Positions 34,827 to 48,165 of a stretch of DNA of 64,000 bases are shown here, one piece after another. The notes beneath the pieces were generated by a model. That model did not search any database and was not told where the DNA came from. It saw nothing but the letters and a program-made list of their open reading frames with translations. Made by a program: the position numbers and the translations under genes. The stretch is from Ziziphus jujuba. Taxonomy: Eukaryota > Streptophyta > Magnoliopsida > Rosales > Rhamnaceae. Location of the stretch: assembly GCF_031755915.1 (NCBI RefSeq), contig NC_083384.1, forward strand, positions 18,197,001-18,261,000. Reading direction: 5' to 3'. Every line of letters begins with the position of its first letter. Position 1 is the stretch's first letter.

Positions 34827-35658
34827 GACTCTAATCATCCCATGTTTTGATATTGTAAAAGAAACATAAATGAAATGATGACTACAAAAACTGGTAAGTT
34901 AATTTGCTATTAATAACAAGGATAGTTCAGATCTTAGGTTCAATATTTAACAACTCCAATTAAAAAATTAAAAACACAGGCATATGTAAGGATCCAAAAC
35001 AAACCCATAAGAGATATAACCAACATTTGAAGAAGAGTATTTGAAAAAAAGTATAAACGAAATGGTAACCCAACCTTCTAATAATTTAAGCTTTTGAGAG
35101 AAATATGGTAACTCAATTGGTATCATTGCTCATTTTGAGGAGATTTTTAGAAAAATACTTCGCTTTTCTATTAAGCATACCTTTGGTAAATGTAATAAGA
35201 TTTTACCTCTTTGAACCAATATTAGCTAGCGGTCCATTTGCTTAAAGAGGCTTCTCAAGGAGTTGGTTAGCTTGTGCTTTTTTTATTGTATGGGTAGTCT
35301 TTCCTCTAGTTAAAATTGTAATGTAGGTTTTTGGCTGTGTTTAGCCCCCTTTTTATAATATATATATATATATATGTATACTTCCAACATATACAAAAGT
35401 GTAACTTTGCTATGATAGCATAGATCCCAATTATGATGTGGGCGTACTTAGGCAATCCAAGTGACAATAGATTGTTTCTTTTCTAAAAATAAATAAATAA
35501 ATAAAATTACAAAGAAGGGTGACAACAACCTAGAGGATCAAGGCCCATCAAATTTGGGCTGTACAAAGGCAGTATGCATGTTGCTTTTAAGAGCGGAGCC
35601 AAATATGTAGTAACTTATATTGCGATTTGCCTAATTTTTCAATATGTTTTACCAAATT
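34827..35658. other. Non-coding DNA before the retroelement stack
   Basis: No coding sequence or element ends recognised. Contains short (TA)n and (AAAT)n runs (35359-35374, 35487-35504). Confidence 0.45.
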
Positions 35659-38193
35659 TGTCAGAACCTTCTAGGATTACCTATTGGATGGCCCCAGTAA
35701 GCTAAAATCTACAGAAAATCCGATAGCATCTCCCCTGTAAGTTAAATTCTTCGAAATGTTCCCTTCATAGAAAATTTACTCTAAAAATGTACATCCATCT
35801 TATTCCTCCCCAATTTACTACGAGTTTCCATAAATTTATAAGATTTTGATAATAGTAACATAGGATTGCAAATATGAGTAAAACTTGATAAGCCGAAAAT
35901 ACCTTTACATGTGTTGGGGTCCTTTTCGGAGCTTACTAGCTATGCCTGTGATGGTCCAAACTCTTCTTAAGTTTTTACTCAGTATTGAGAATAGGTACTT
36001 TTGTAACTCATGGCTGCCCATACCTCCCACTCATTACAATCTCATATTTTTATAGTACTTCATGAACATACCAAACACATAAATGCATATTAAAAGATAA
36101 TAGCAATAACAATAATACTAAGAATACAACCTGGGTTCCAAATCCTAAATCATTCAGTCCATCTTTTAGCATCTTGAAGATGTTTAGATACAAATTGTAC
36201 CATTAATAATCGATAAATTTTAAGACAACTTCTAATAAAATAAATTACATTTAAAATTCACATAACAGAAAAATATTTTAAATTGAACAATTGAGGTTTT
36301 ATGGTAGCTTCAATAACCTCACCACTATCCAGAATATATATATATATATATATTTATTTACATACATTTTCTACATATTTGCACATAACTTCTCAAAGAA
36401 TTTGGAAAAGTTGCCCAAGAATGCAATACCCACCCAAAGGCTAACAAACATGTCCAAATTCTAGCACACATGCCTGAAGGCTGAAGGCTAACACACATGC
36501 CCAAATGCTAACATTCTTGCACTAAGGTTGCAATACCTGTTCGGAGGCTAATACACCTACGGGGAGGCTACGATATTTGCTTGAAGTCTAATAAATCTAT
36601 CCTAAGGCTGCAATACCTACTCAGATGCTAATACACTTGGTCGAAGACTATGATACCTGTTCAAAGGCTATAATACCTCTAAATCCATTAAGTCATCAAT
36701 TCGAACAAAGCAGCTGACAAAAATAATAACAATAATAATATTAATAATAATCATAAATAGGTAAAATATAACTAAAACTGACAAATATATTATACAACCT
36801 GCAAACTCATAATGGAGATACACTCGATGTACTATATAGTATATTAATGCACGATCCCATGATAGATATCCATAAGTATACTACTATACCAAGGTAGTTG
36901 CTTATATGGCTATCCAACCAACTGGTTTTGTAGGTAGTAGAAATACGATACTAGGTTGTTCATGAGTCGAGCCGGACTGTTGCTCTAATACGCTGTGGTA
37001 CACCATAACATAATGTAATATATATATATATATATATCGAAAAGACACCTCATGCATCATATGATATACCAGTGCTGCCAAATGGTGCTTGGTGTCTCAA
37101 ACACCACTTGACAAATGGGGATGAAAGAAGAGAACCTACACATGGCTGCATAAGCATCCCAATGGTGCCAATGCTAAATAATCTGCCATCCTATAGCCAA
37201 GGAGGGATGGTTAATATCAACACCATAAAAATAGCTATCTAACCTCACTCACCTTAGCATTCATAAAAGTGACTAAACTTGTTGTTCTTTGGTCATGGAG
37301 AGGATGGCTGATGTTATCACTATAAAATATTTGCCTACCCTTGCTCACCACGGCTCATAAAAGACTACTAAACATAACTTGCACACTAATCCATAGCATA
37401 AGAGTACAAAACACTAGTACTATAGGGTGAATCTACAGGCTAACAAGTAACATAAAATATAATTATAAAAATGTCAACTCTTCACAATTATATTTTTAAA
37501 ACATAATTAAATGTTTTAAACAAATAAATAAATCAATAAATAAATAATTAAATAAATTTTTATAAAATTCATAACATAATTTTAGGGAAATATACTACGG
37601 AAACATCATTTTAATATTAAGTATTTTCACAACTTTTAATTTCTCTTAGCTTAACATAGATAAATAAATAAATGAATAAATAATTAAATCAATAATTAAT
37701 AACAACTAGCCTTACGAAAATCATATGCACGTATTCACTTATAAGCACACATAGATATATATATATATATATATATATGAAAACATATTTATATAACATA
37801 TTCACTTTATCAAAACTAAAATTTGTGATAACCTATTCGTAAATAAAACTATAAATCCACTAATAAAGTTATTTTTAGATCAACAAAAGCATTTAAACCC
37901 CTTTTTTTGTAATTTATAAAATACTCAAAAAACAATAATTCATTAAATAGCCCCCTTAAATTTAACTTTTTATAATAACAAAATAAACGAATATATATAT
38001 ATATAGATATTTAATTATACACACACACACACATACACAAACATATATAAATATATACATATAGGTGAATATGAACAAATAATCTTGCAAACCATAAATA
38101 TAGATACCTATACATATGACTAACCATAACCTAACACTCTATATATGTATATCAATATATACACACATATCTAGAAATATATATATATATATG

Positions 38194-38226
<33 letters not shown>

Positions 38227-39177
38227 TTACAAACATAAAAGTTTAATACTAAGTGCCATATTCACATGTGAATTCGTCACAATGTCAATCATCAACGCAC
38301 CGCCAATTTCTTGCCAATTTCTAAAATGCACTTTTTAATAGTAACTAAAATTGATAAAATCCAACTCACCAACCTTGCCATGTTAGCATGTCACATCCAC
38401 ATCTATTGCCACATCACCAACCTTGCCATGTCATCATCTTCTCTAGTATTCCAAAAATCACTATCAAAGCTAGTATTACACCCATACTATATACCACCAC
38501 TCAAGGTTTGCCAAGCATAGTCCAAAATAGTCCAATCTTTCTAACAATTAGGACCATAACATTAAACATAATTTTAAAATAAAAATTAACACTCACTACT
38601 TCATATTTACACACTCATACATAAACACACATATGCATAAACATGTATAAATATATACAATTTAACAAAATTTCCACAGTAAATACAAAATTTTACTCAA
38701 AAAAGGTAAAATATCAAATACCCAACTAAAATTTACAAATTATATATCAAATAAAACCTTAAGGGATGACGATCAAAGATACTTAGCTCAAACTTGCATA
38801 TCTCATCACCATGGTCGAAAAATGGCTAGGAAGTTTTTGTCAAACTCCAAACTATTGTATCTCTTCAACCAGTTAGAATTGGAGAAATGGAGGCCATATT
38901 CAAAATCAGGAGGCTGAAATTAAGGTGGAGGGACCAACCTTATGGCTGGAGATCATTGAAAACCGACGAATTAGGCAACATCGGCGGCCAACATTCGAAT
39001 GTTGATCTCGGCATGTCTGCCATCCAAAGGGCGGGTATTTGGCGACCATGATGTTGCCTCGCCGTGGACCTCCACAATGATTGGTGCATGTCAGCATTCG
39101 ATGGCCAAAGCAATGCTAATTTGGTTAGTCAGAGAGATAAAGGGAGAGAGAGGGCTTTGTGCATGCATGAAGAAAAA

Positions 39178-39224
<47 letters not shown>

Positions 39225-39695
39225 AAGGAAAGAAAATAAAAAGAAAAAAAATTTATTACGAAACATGGCCTTCTCAAGCGGCGACACATGGCACCTAACA
39301 ATTGGTAACACATGGCATTTGTCAACGACACCTTTAAATATTTCACTACCCAACAAAGTCGATCCTAAAAAAAAAAGTATAATATACAAATATGTATCTT
39401 TTGAATTATAGATCTAAATTAAAGGTGCCACTAGTCTACGAACACGTATCGACAAGCACTATCACATCGTACATAAATCAAAATCAAAATCTACAAAAAT
39501 AAAAATTCAACCTTGGACTCACCCGATCAGTTCAAATTGCACTTTGTTATAACCATAACTTTTTAATCTCAACTTCAATTTTGGCATACTACTAGCTTAT
39601 GAACTTAGATAGACGAGTACTTCATCATAATGCCTTGGTTAAAGTGAAATTTCTTTCGCAGTAAAAAGTCAAACATGGGGCACACTTGGTTAAAC
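35659..39695 (-). repeat. Long family T LTR, minus sense
   Basis: Begins TGTCAGAACC, the reverse complement of the family's LTR end, possibly after a target base set AAATT (35654-35658). It is collinear with 1-2861 up to about 38630, then continues through a block with a (GA)n run (39182-39219) and CATGTG-type motifs. It ends in the conserved 5' portion of the LTR (gtctacgaacacgtatcgac, then tcaaaccttaac-like phrases, 39430-39660). The expected terminal GGGTGTTACA is absent: the sequence runs directly into an LTR of opposite sense near 39695. About 4.0 kb, longer than other copies, partly from (TA)n expansion. Confidence 0.75.
39182..39219. repeat. (GA)n microsatellite inside the LTR
   Basis: About 19 GA units. 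Related purine or pyrimidine runs occur at comparable places in the other family copies (about 40287, 56592, 61265). Confidence 0.9.
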
Positions 39696-41551
39696 CGGAT
39701 AAACTTTGGTCAGATTTGGTCAAAAGTTCAAATTCAGAGCATGTTTTCATTTAGATCAAATTTGATCGGAGTTGATTGGGATTGATCAAGTTGATCCCAC
39801 AGTTGACTTTTTGCTACGGGTGAATTTAGCTTTGACCAAGGCACCATTTTGAAGTATATGTCATCTTTAATTCATGGACTAGTAGCATGTGAAAATCGGA
39901 GTTAAGATTGAAAAGTTATGACCAGACCAAAGTACGACTCAGGCTGACCAAGCACGTTTGAGTTTGATTTTTTATTTGTATGGATTATGGTCTTGACTTA
40001 GGTACCATCGTATAGTACTCGTCGATATGAGTCCATAGACTAGTGCCTTGATTAATTTGAACAAACGGTTGAAAAGTTTTTGACTGATAAAGTTTAGTCT
40101 AAGATTGACTTCACTGGGTATTTTTGGACAACATATGAAAAACGTGTCATTTAAAACCTTAACTGACATGTGCCGTAGGTTAGCACCCCAACCAATCCCA
40201 TGGGTCCATAATGGCACCATGAATGGCTTTAATTATGCTACTTGGCTCTTGTGAGAAATGGGTAGAGATAGAAGAATGTAAAAGAAGAGAGAGAGAGAGA
40301 GAGAGAAGGCACTTTATTTTTCTAGCTAGATAATCTACCTTTGGTTGCCATCTAGCTACACGCGCCACGATGAATTTTCTACTCAATAGCGTACTGGCCT
40401 ACCAAATTTTACAGCTCCTTGGGATACCAAGATTGTTAGCACCGACTCCTTGGGATGCCAAGGGGTCTGACTGTAGGCATTTCTTCCTATCTCTTTTGTC
40501 AGGGTGTATTTTGAATGCCAAATGCCTTCTGGCATCACTTGGTATATAGTGTGGTGCATCAAATATACACCTAGTATATGCTTTTTTTTTTTTTATAATT
40601 TTTTATACAATTATTTAATTTATGATTTTAAAATGTTTAATTAATCATTTATTAATTTATTTACTTGATTTAAAGATAATATTTAATTATATTACATTAT
40701 TTTCATCTTAATTTTTTCTTATTTATTTTAAAAGATTATATTAGGGGATACTCATATAAATAATAATATTTTGTTTCATTTTAATTTTATTTTACTTTAT
40801 TATATCTTGTTTTATTTATTTCCCATTGTAATGTTTAAATATTTTGGATTACAAAATTATAGGTTTTGTGAAAATAATTTTTAACATGGGAACCTTTCAA
40901 GCTGATTGATTTAGTGAGGCTTTTGAGAAAAAAATTATTATTCTAAGTGTTTCTTTTATATATATATATATATAATTTTCTTAAATTTTCCTATTCATAT
41001 TATAATGTAATACTATTGTTACTTATTAGTTAGGTGCAACTCACTGGAACGATTAGCATCTCATTACTTTTCTCTGTTTTCCAACCCATTCCTCTAGGTC
41101 CATGTAACTAATGGATCCCATTCGGGTACGAATTCATCTTACTAGATCCTTCCATCGCTACACTCAAGTAGAAATTCTTCTTTGATCTCTCCATATTATT
41201 TTATTATTACTATCTTCTCATGTTTCTGTGATATCTATGTTGCCTAAAATAACCTTAGAATACTCCGATACTGAAGTACAAATTTGGTGTCCCGTATAAT
41301 GTTGCTCATGTTTATTAATTATTTTTGTGCTTTGCTTCTTTCTTTTGGAATGCTGTAATCTTTTGGAAATTTTGTAGTGAGGGGGGAAGGAATAAGGCGG
41401 TTGTACTTTGTGGTTTTTTTTTTTTAGCAAGGAAGTTTTGTGTAGGGTCCTTTCCCGGGGGAGATGCTGTTGGATTTTCTATGAAATTTCCAGTGGATTT
41501 TCCCTTAATCTGGGCTAGCTTAGGGCTTTGGTATGGAATCTTAGGAAGATT
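39696..41551 (+). repeat. 5' LTR of Del/Tekay-like element T1 (main part)
   Basis: Plus-sense family T LTR: a conserved front portion (gactagtagcatgtgaaaatcgg, about 39877), a (GA)n tract (40287-40307), the degenerate hairpin region (41046-41062), cattcctctaggtcc (41089-41103), and the end block to 41551. Its last bases continue at 48166-48176 after gypsy element A. The front end (TGTAAC...) is missing at the junction with the opposite LTR near 39695, and the GC-rich middle is reduced, making it about 1.9 kb. Confidence 0.75.
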
Positions 41552-42793
41552 CGATACGAATCTAGGTTGACTCGTGCCTAAACCCGTATTATATTAGTTC
41601 GGATCTGAATTAAGTTAAAGTTCTTATGGGAAAACCTTAAACCCTAACTAACTTGTGATTAGAAACCTTCCTATAATGAAGATGCCACAATAGATTATGA
41701 AAGCCCTATTGATAAGTCAAAACTAAAACACTCACTCTCTAATGGTGTTTTAGATGTTCAAAGAGAACAAAAAGAAATCTTTCTCACTATTAATTTTCTA
41801 AATAATATTGAAGGTGCATTCTCATTAAAAAATAACCCTTAAATATGTTAAAGTCATAAAGCAATAAACCCTAAACAACTAAGAGAAAACCAACAAAAAG
41901 AATTCTTTCTCATAATTAATTTTCTAAAAAATATTGAAGGTGCATTCTCATCAAAAAATAACCCTTAAATAGGTTAAAGTCACAAAGAAATAAACCCTAA
42001 ACAACTAAGAGAAAACCAGCCAAGCATTGTCAAGTTCCTATTGTGGCCGAACTTCCACTCCTTTCCTAATTCCAATTTTGATTAATTAATTCTTTTATTT
42101 TGAATTAGGAATTAATTAATTTACAATGGAATTAATAAAATAATAACTTTCCTAAGTTGAATTGTCCAGAAAATAAATAAATAAAAATGATATAAAAGAC
42201 TAATTAAAAAGTCAAAATCAAATTAGGAAACTAGTTGACTAGTTTGACCACTAAGCTAACTTTGATCAAATTCCAGCTTGTAAAGCTCCAAATCAGCTCC
42301 CATATGCCATCTAGGATGCCAAATAGGATTATTTATGGATCCCACACATTTCCCTTACTTGGAACAAAGAAAAATGTCAAATCAACAAAATACAGTAAAG
42401 TCATCAACACATACAGCAAAACCGGCCAACTATTCCCTCTATGCGCAAATGCTCATTGTGGTTGCTTTTGGTTATGGCTTGGCTTGATTCCATGACCTCT
42501 TAATGATATTCACTAAATTCATGAAGTGTTGGATCCATTCCATGCTGCCCGGAGTCCATATTTGCATGAAAATAGACACCGGGTTGGCCTTCACCACTTG
42601 TATGCTTAAAATAGGCTATGTATCTTTGGGTATGGATAAGCCTTTTGAGAATTACTAACTTCATGTATAAAGGCAGCCAGATTGTCCTTAAATCTTTTGG
42701 CTTGAGCCCTAGTGATCGGCCCAGACTTCATCCATATTGGATCAGCACCCCAACGGGTAGTCGGTTGTGTGGGCACGGGCAAATTCTCATCAT
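41552..42793 (-). repeat. 3' LTR of gypsy element A (with internal 126-bp tandem duplication)
   Basis: Plus-strand ends (T/C)GATACGAA and TCTCATCA; in element sense it starts TGATGAGA and ends CGTATC(A/G). It is 1242 bp against 1101 bp for the other LTR. Most of the excess is a tandem duplication with period 126 bp: 41767-41892 and 41893-42018 (acaaaaagaa...gagaaaacca), single in the partner LTR. Confidence 0.9.
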
Positions 42794-42956
42794 TCTCCTC
42801 CTCTTGAAAAGAATTTGCCCTCAAATCAAAATTTTCACCTGTAGCAAAAGAAGATAAGTCAGTAATATTATGTAGCACTAACATTATACTCACCCGGTAA
42901 GTCAAGTTTGTAAGCATTGTCATTAGTCTCCAAAACTTGAAAGGATCCATTGCCAC
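42606..42956 (-). pseudogene. Gypsy A pol C-terminal tail, running into the 3' LTR
   Basis: Frame with FDLRANSFQEEEND, then TRWGADPIWM and SGPITRAQAKRFKDNLAAF. It follows the integrase C-terminal region, crosses the polypurine tract (42794-42807) and uses about 188 bases of the LTR for its last residues. Its start is frame-shifted relative to integrase. The same tail exists in element B (54715-55146). Confidence 0.8.
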
Positions 42957-43071
42957 GCAGTTGCTCGGGAAACCTCTTCTTCGTTAAGTTCAACCAAACC
43001 CATTCTCTAGGTTAAAAAATAACCTGTTTTTGGCCTTGATTAGTATTTCTTGCATATTGCTCAGTCCGCCT

Positions 43072-43473
43072 CTAAATATTCGCGTTTGTCTTTTCATGAA
43101 TCTGTTCCACAAAATCAACTTTTTGGTTTCTATCTAGATTAGTACGTTCACTTAAAGGTAAAGGTGTTAAATCTAATGGACTCAAGGGATTAAAACCATA
43201 AACAATCTCAAATGGTGTATATTTAGTAGCTAAATGCAAACATCTATTATAAGCAAATTCAACATGTGGCAAGCATTCCTCCCGTGTTCTTAAATTTCTA
43301 CTAATTAAAGCTCGTAACAATGCAGACAAAGTTCTATTTACTACTTCAGTTTGTCCATCAGTTTGTGGATGACAAGTAGTTAAAAATAAAACTTTAATTT
43401 CTAACTTAGCCCACAAAGTTTTTCAAAAATAACTTAAGAACTTAGCATTCCTATCCGAAACAATAGTTCTAGG
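43072..43473 (-). pseudogene. Gypsy A integrase, C-terminal remnant
   Basis: From about 43473 ([17 protein letters not shown]), through a stop, then [20 protein letters not shown] and [20 protein letters not shown]. It keeps the second Asp (VSDR) and the Glu (QTE) of the D,D-35-E site. The zinc finger and first Asp are lost in the deletion that fuses RT to this piece. Confidence 0.88.
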
Positions 43474-44740
43474 CATTCTATCAATTCATCAAGTATATCA
43501 TCTAATCTAGGAGTTGGATGCCTATATTTAATGGTAATATTATTTATAGCTCTACAATCCACACACATACACCATGAACCATCTTTTTTTGGAGCTAATA
43601 ACATAGGGACAGCACATGGACTCATACTTTCCCTAATATAACCTTTGTCTAACAATTCATTTACCTGCCTTTGTAGCTCCCTTGTCTCCTCAAGATTACT
43701 CCTATATTTAGGCCTATTAGGAATAGCAGCTCCCGGTACAAAATCAATTTTATGTTCAATCCTTTGGATAGGTGGTAAACCATTAGGAATTTCATCTAAA
43801 AAGACATCATCAAATTCCTGTAAAATAGAAGAAATAGAACTTGGCAATTCAAGTTCTTTGGGATTAGTCTGATCATTTAAAAATACATCTTTATAAATCA
43901 TGGCCAGCAATGTTTTATTACTCAAAATTGCTTTATTAACATCACCAAAGCTAAGATAAAAATTTTTACTTTTCTTTTCTTTTCTTTCCTATCTTTTTCT
44001 TTCTCTCTCACAGCCATTGCTTTCTTTCCTTCACTCTCATGTTTCTCACTATTCCTATTGGCTTTCTCAAGTTTCTTCTCACTCTCGGGTTTGCCTTGGT
44101 TTTTCCATTCAATTTGGGTTCTAGAAATCTTACTTGGTTGATCATGTTTGGCCTTGACCCCTTGAATGTGTGTTGAAGCCGTAGGTGCCACACTTATTCT
44201 TTCTTTAAGCTTTTCGGCCTCCCTCCTTTGTTGTATTTCAAGTTGGTCTCTAAATACCTCTTTGGGATTTAATGGTTCTAGCTTGACCCTTTTACCTTTA
44301 AATATAAAAACAATAGCATTCTTTTGACCATAATGTATTGTATCTTTATCAAATTTCCATGATCTACCTAATAAAATATGTCCAGCATGCATAGGAAAAA
44401 CATCACACAAAACAACATCCACATATTTATCAATGCTGAATCTTACTTTGGCTTGTTTGTTTGGTTTTATTTCTCTACTATCATCAAGCCATTGTAATCT
44501 ATATTGTTCAGGATGTTTAATGGTTGCTAAGCCTAATTTTTCCACCACAACATTGCTAATTACATTTGCATAACCTCCACTATCAATTTTTATACTACAA
44601 ACTTTACTTTGGATTTCAAAATGAGCATGGAAGATGTTCTCTCTTTGTATTTGATCCTCATCTTTGTCCACGGTCAAGACTCTCCTACTCACCAAGATCA
44701 ATTCGGCATTTGAAGCATTTAAGGTCTTGGCTTCATCTTC
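43474..44740 (-). pseudogene. Gypsy A protease and start of reverse transcriptase
   Basis: Minus strand. Protease region RRVLTVDKDEDQIQRENIFH, KIDSGGYANVIS (Asp-Ser-Gly replacing the usual aspartic site), GHILLGRSW and a basic linker rich in Lys/Glu (44010-44190). An overlapping frame (43925-43434) continues with [58 protein letters not shown] and PRLDDILDEL, where RT breaks off. Normal RT continues with the YFDD catalytic part, absent here. Confidence 0.88.
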
Positions 44741-44799
44741 AAGTTATTCCTCCTCTTGATCGATTTCACCTCCACTTTCTTCACTTTCAGATTCTAACT

Positions 44800-45947
44800 C
44801 ACCATTACCTTTCAGCACCATAATTCTCCTATTCCGGCATTGGCTAGCAATGTGTCCTCATCCCTGGCACTTAAAACACACAATGTCATGAGTTCTAGAA
44901 GGTTTAGATCAGATTTACCTTCATTCTTTGGTGCTTGGACAGATTCGGCCTTGGCTTCCCTTTTTGGCCGATTGGTGCTCTCATCACCTATCTTCGATTT
45001 TGGCTTGTTGTCATATGTGGGATTGCTTCTCCAAACACTTGGATTTGTCCTTTTGCTGCTTGTAGCACCTCTAAACCATGAGCTTCCCCTCCTCTTCAAT
45101 TGATTTTCAATTTTAATAGCCACATGTAGCATCTCCTTCAATTCGACATATTGTTGAAGCTCCACTTGGTTGGCTATTTTGTGATTCAAACTACCCAAAA
45201 ATCTTACCATCGTTGCTTCTTGATCCTCATTCATGCTCCATCTCCTTGTAGTAATCCTCTACGGTCTTACTACCTTGAGTTAATGATTGAAGTCTTTGAT
45301 GCAGCAACCTATAATAATGAGTTAGTACAAATCGCTTCCTCAAGGCTCCCTTCATTTATCGCCAAGTAGTAATCAACTCATCACCTACTCTTCTTCGGGT
45401 ACTTTGCTCATTTGTCCACCATTGGAGTGCATAATGACCAAATTCAAAAGCCAATATGACAGTCGGATATCATCTCCATTCGCTTCTCCCATTATAAGTA
45501 AGCCTCCAGATCACTTTTTCCCATAAAAGGTGGTATGTTGACCTTAATATTTCCAAGATTGTCATCCTCATTCCTTGCTGGTCTCCATGGATTGGCCTTC
45601 CTTGGAGTGCAAAAATATCATCAACGTCCTCTTCAAAATCATCTCCAAAGTTACCCTCCCTTCCCCGAATTCCTCTCTAGATGGCCCTCAGCCTCCTCGA
45701 CCTTGACCTTGGCCTCCACGTACATCAAACCTTGGATTCGGTCACCTTATGAAGTCTCTAACCTGTCCATCATTTGATCTATATGGTTAAAATGAGCATT
45801 CATCTGCTGTAAGTGCTCCAACACCGCCATCATGTACATGTGCTCACCTCTACTCCCCGTAACTCAGGAATCACCCTTGAAAACCATGGATTCCTTTTCA
45901 TTAATTCTTAAAGAGCCATCCACTCTCCTTATTCTTGAATCTGCCAT
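44800..45947 (-). pseudogene. Gypsy A gag
   Basis: Likely ATG at 45947 (MADSRIRRVDGSLRINEKES). Then a LEHLQQMNAHFNHIDQMMDR helix (about 45830), DNLGNIKVNIPPFMGKSD (about 45560), EFGHYALQWW-like and YYKEMEHE segments, and an open part at 45234-44812 with MVRFLGSLNHKIANQVELQQ. The zinc knuckle CFKCQG-GHIASQC follows in a shifted frame (about 44860). Multiple frameshifts and stops. Confidence 0.8.
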
Positions 45948-47050
45948 GTTAGTAAAAATATTACAAAATAAAATAAATCCTCACCAAATTCACTCCCTCA
46001 CGTGTATCACTTGAATAAAGTCTCGACACTCATGTTTGCACACAAGTTTTGGCTTTTACCATTTTTTAAGCTCACACTCTCTTGCCTTTTTCCACTCAAA
46101 GAATTATCTCAAAGTTCTAATTAAAACAACAATTAGATGACAAGTATGTTTTAATTAAACTTATCAATAAAACAATAGCAAAAAGCAAGCAATACCGGGT
46201 GAATTAATAAAACCTAGTTCTCGGCTATTCTAAGCAAAAACAAAGTAAATCAACAAGCAAATTTTGGAATGAATAATAAGCTAACTAGAATATTATTAAA
46301 CCAATAATTCAAGGATAAAATATAGAGAAAGAAATTCAAACACAAACAAGAATCAGATTGAACAAAAATATAGGACAGTTGTTAGTTGTTGTTCTTTATA
46401 ATTCAAGTTTTTATATAAAATCCTTTAACTAATTTTAATCTAAATAATTTCAGCATCCGAAATTCAAATATCCAGTAGAAAAATTGAATTTCCAGCAACT
46501 TCAAATATTGAATAAGTAGGAAACAACTCAGTAGTTCCAACAAACTTCCAGTAAACAATTTTAAACTCCAAACTTCAACAAACCAACCTTTTTTGTTTTT
46601 TTGTTATTCACTCGTAGAACTTTAAACATAACTCCAGTAGCAAGAACCAACAACAAAAATTTCAATTCCAACACCATAATTCCACCAAACCCGTGACCTC
46701 ACTCTAATACTAGCAAATTGCACAATTTTTAGATTTTATGCAATATGATATCAAATTTTTTTTTTCGTTTTTTCTTTTTTTGAATATATGAATGCAATAA
46801 TTAAGATTAAAATAGCAAAGAAAAATAAACAATAAATCAAATTAACAAGAACAATGATGAAAACCAACCAACAAACTAGGAAGCAAAAATACGATAAATA
46901 AGGAAAACCTAATTTGACTAGGAATAATTTTTTTTTTTTTTTATGTAGTAAATATATGAGATGGATGCAACCTTAACCTAATGCTCAAATTGCAGATTAA
47001 CACAAAACAAACTAAAGCAAATAAGATGATGAAACCTAAATAAAATCTTG
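45948..47050 (-). other. Untranslated leader of gypsy A
   Basis: About 1.1 kb between the PBS and the gag start, AT-rich with long T and A runs (46757-46780, 46928-46942). No coding sequence seen, as usual for gypsy leaders. Confidence 0.55.
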
Positions 47051-47062
47051 GCTTTGATACCA
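47051..47062 (-). other. Primer binding site of gypsy A
   Basis: Minus-strand TGGTATCAAAGC, one mismatch to the initiator tRNA-Met complement, two bases from the 5' LTR at 47065. Confidence 0.88.
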
Positions 47063-47064
47063 AA

Positions 47065-48165
47065 TGATACGAACTTAGGTTGACTCGTGTCTAAGTTCAA
47101 GTTCTTACGGCAAAACCTTAACCTCTAACCAACTTGTGATTAGAAACCTTACTATAATGAAGATGCCACAATAGGCTATGGAAGCCCTATTGATAAGTCA
47201 AAACTAAAACACTCACTCTCTAATAGTGTTTTAGGTGTTCAAAGAGAACAAAAAGAATTCTTTCTCACAATTAATTTTTTGAATAATATTGAAGGTGCAT
47301 TCTCATTGAAAAATAACCCTTAAATAGGTTAAATTCACACAGCAATAAACCCTAAACAACTAAGAGAAAATAGGCCAATCACTGTCAATTTGCTAATGTG
47401 GCCGAAATTCCACTCCTTTCCTAATTCTAATTTTGATTAATTAATTTCTTTATTTTGAATTAGGAATTAATTAATTTACAGTGAATATAATAAAATAATA
47501 ACTTTCCTAAGTTGAATTTTCCAGCAAATAAATAAATAAAAATCAAATAAAAGACTAATTTTCTAAAACAAAAAAGCCAAAAATCAAATTAGAAAACTAA
47601 TAGACTAATTTGACCACTAAGCTAACTTTGACTAAATTCTAGCTTGTAAAGGCTCCAAATTAGCTGTCGTATCTCATTTAGGATGCCAAATAGGATTATT
47701 TATGGATCCCACACATTGTCCTTACTTGGCACAAAGAGAAAACGTCAAATCAATAAAATACATTAAAGCCAACAACAATACAACAAACCCGGCCAACTAT
47801 TCCCTCTATGCGTGAATGCCCATTGTGGTTGCTTTTGATTCTGGATTGGCTTGATTCCATGCTCTCTTAATGATATTCATTGAATCCATGAAGTGTTGGG
47901 TCCATTCAATGCTGGCCGGAGTCTATATTTGCACGAAATAGCTACCCAGGTCCCTATCAGCCTCCACCACTTGGATGCTTAAAACAGGCTTTGTATCTTT
48001 GGGTATGGACAAGCCCTTTTGAGATTTGATAACTTACTATATAAAGGCAACCAAGTTGTCCTTAATCTCTTGGCTTGAGCCCTAGTGATTGGTCCAGACT
48101 TCATCCGTATCAGATCAGCACCCCAGCGGGTAGTTGGTTGTGCGGGCACGGGCAAATTCTCATCA
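47065..48165 (-). repeat. 5' LTR of gypsy element A
   Basis: 1101 bp, plus-strand ends TGATACGAAC and TCTCATCA. Compared with the partner LTR it lacks the 126-bp extra unit, and it has lost about 35 bp near its start (47090) that the partner and element B retain. Confidence 0.92.

Larger units (their letters stand above)
41552..48165 (-). mobile_element. Gypsy element A, internally deleted (6614 bp, TSD AGATT/AGATC)
   Basis: LTRs at both ends (41552-42793, 47065-48165), a tRNA-iMet PBS on the minus strand (47051-47062), a purine tract (42794-42807), and gag, protease, partial RT and partial integrase in minus-strand order. Target duplication AGATT (41547-41551) and AGATC (48166-48170), one mismatch. 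Inserted into the 3' end of the T1 LTR, whose sequence resumes exactly at 48166. About 2 kb of pol is missing, so it is non-autonomous. Ty3/gypsy order; clade not determined. Confidence 0.93.
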
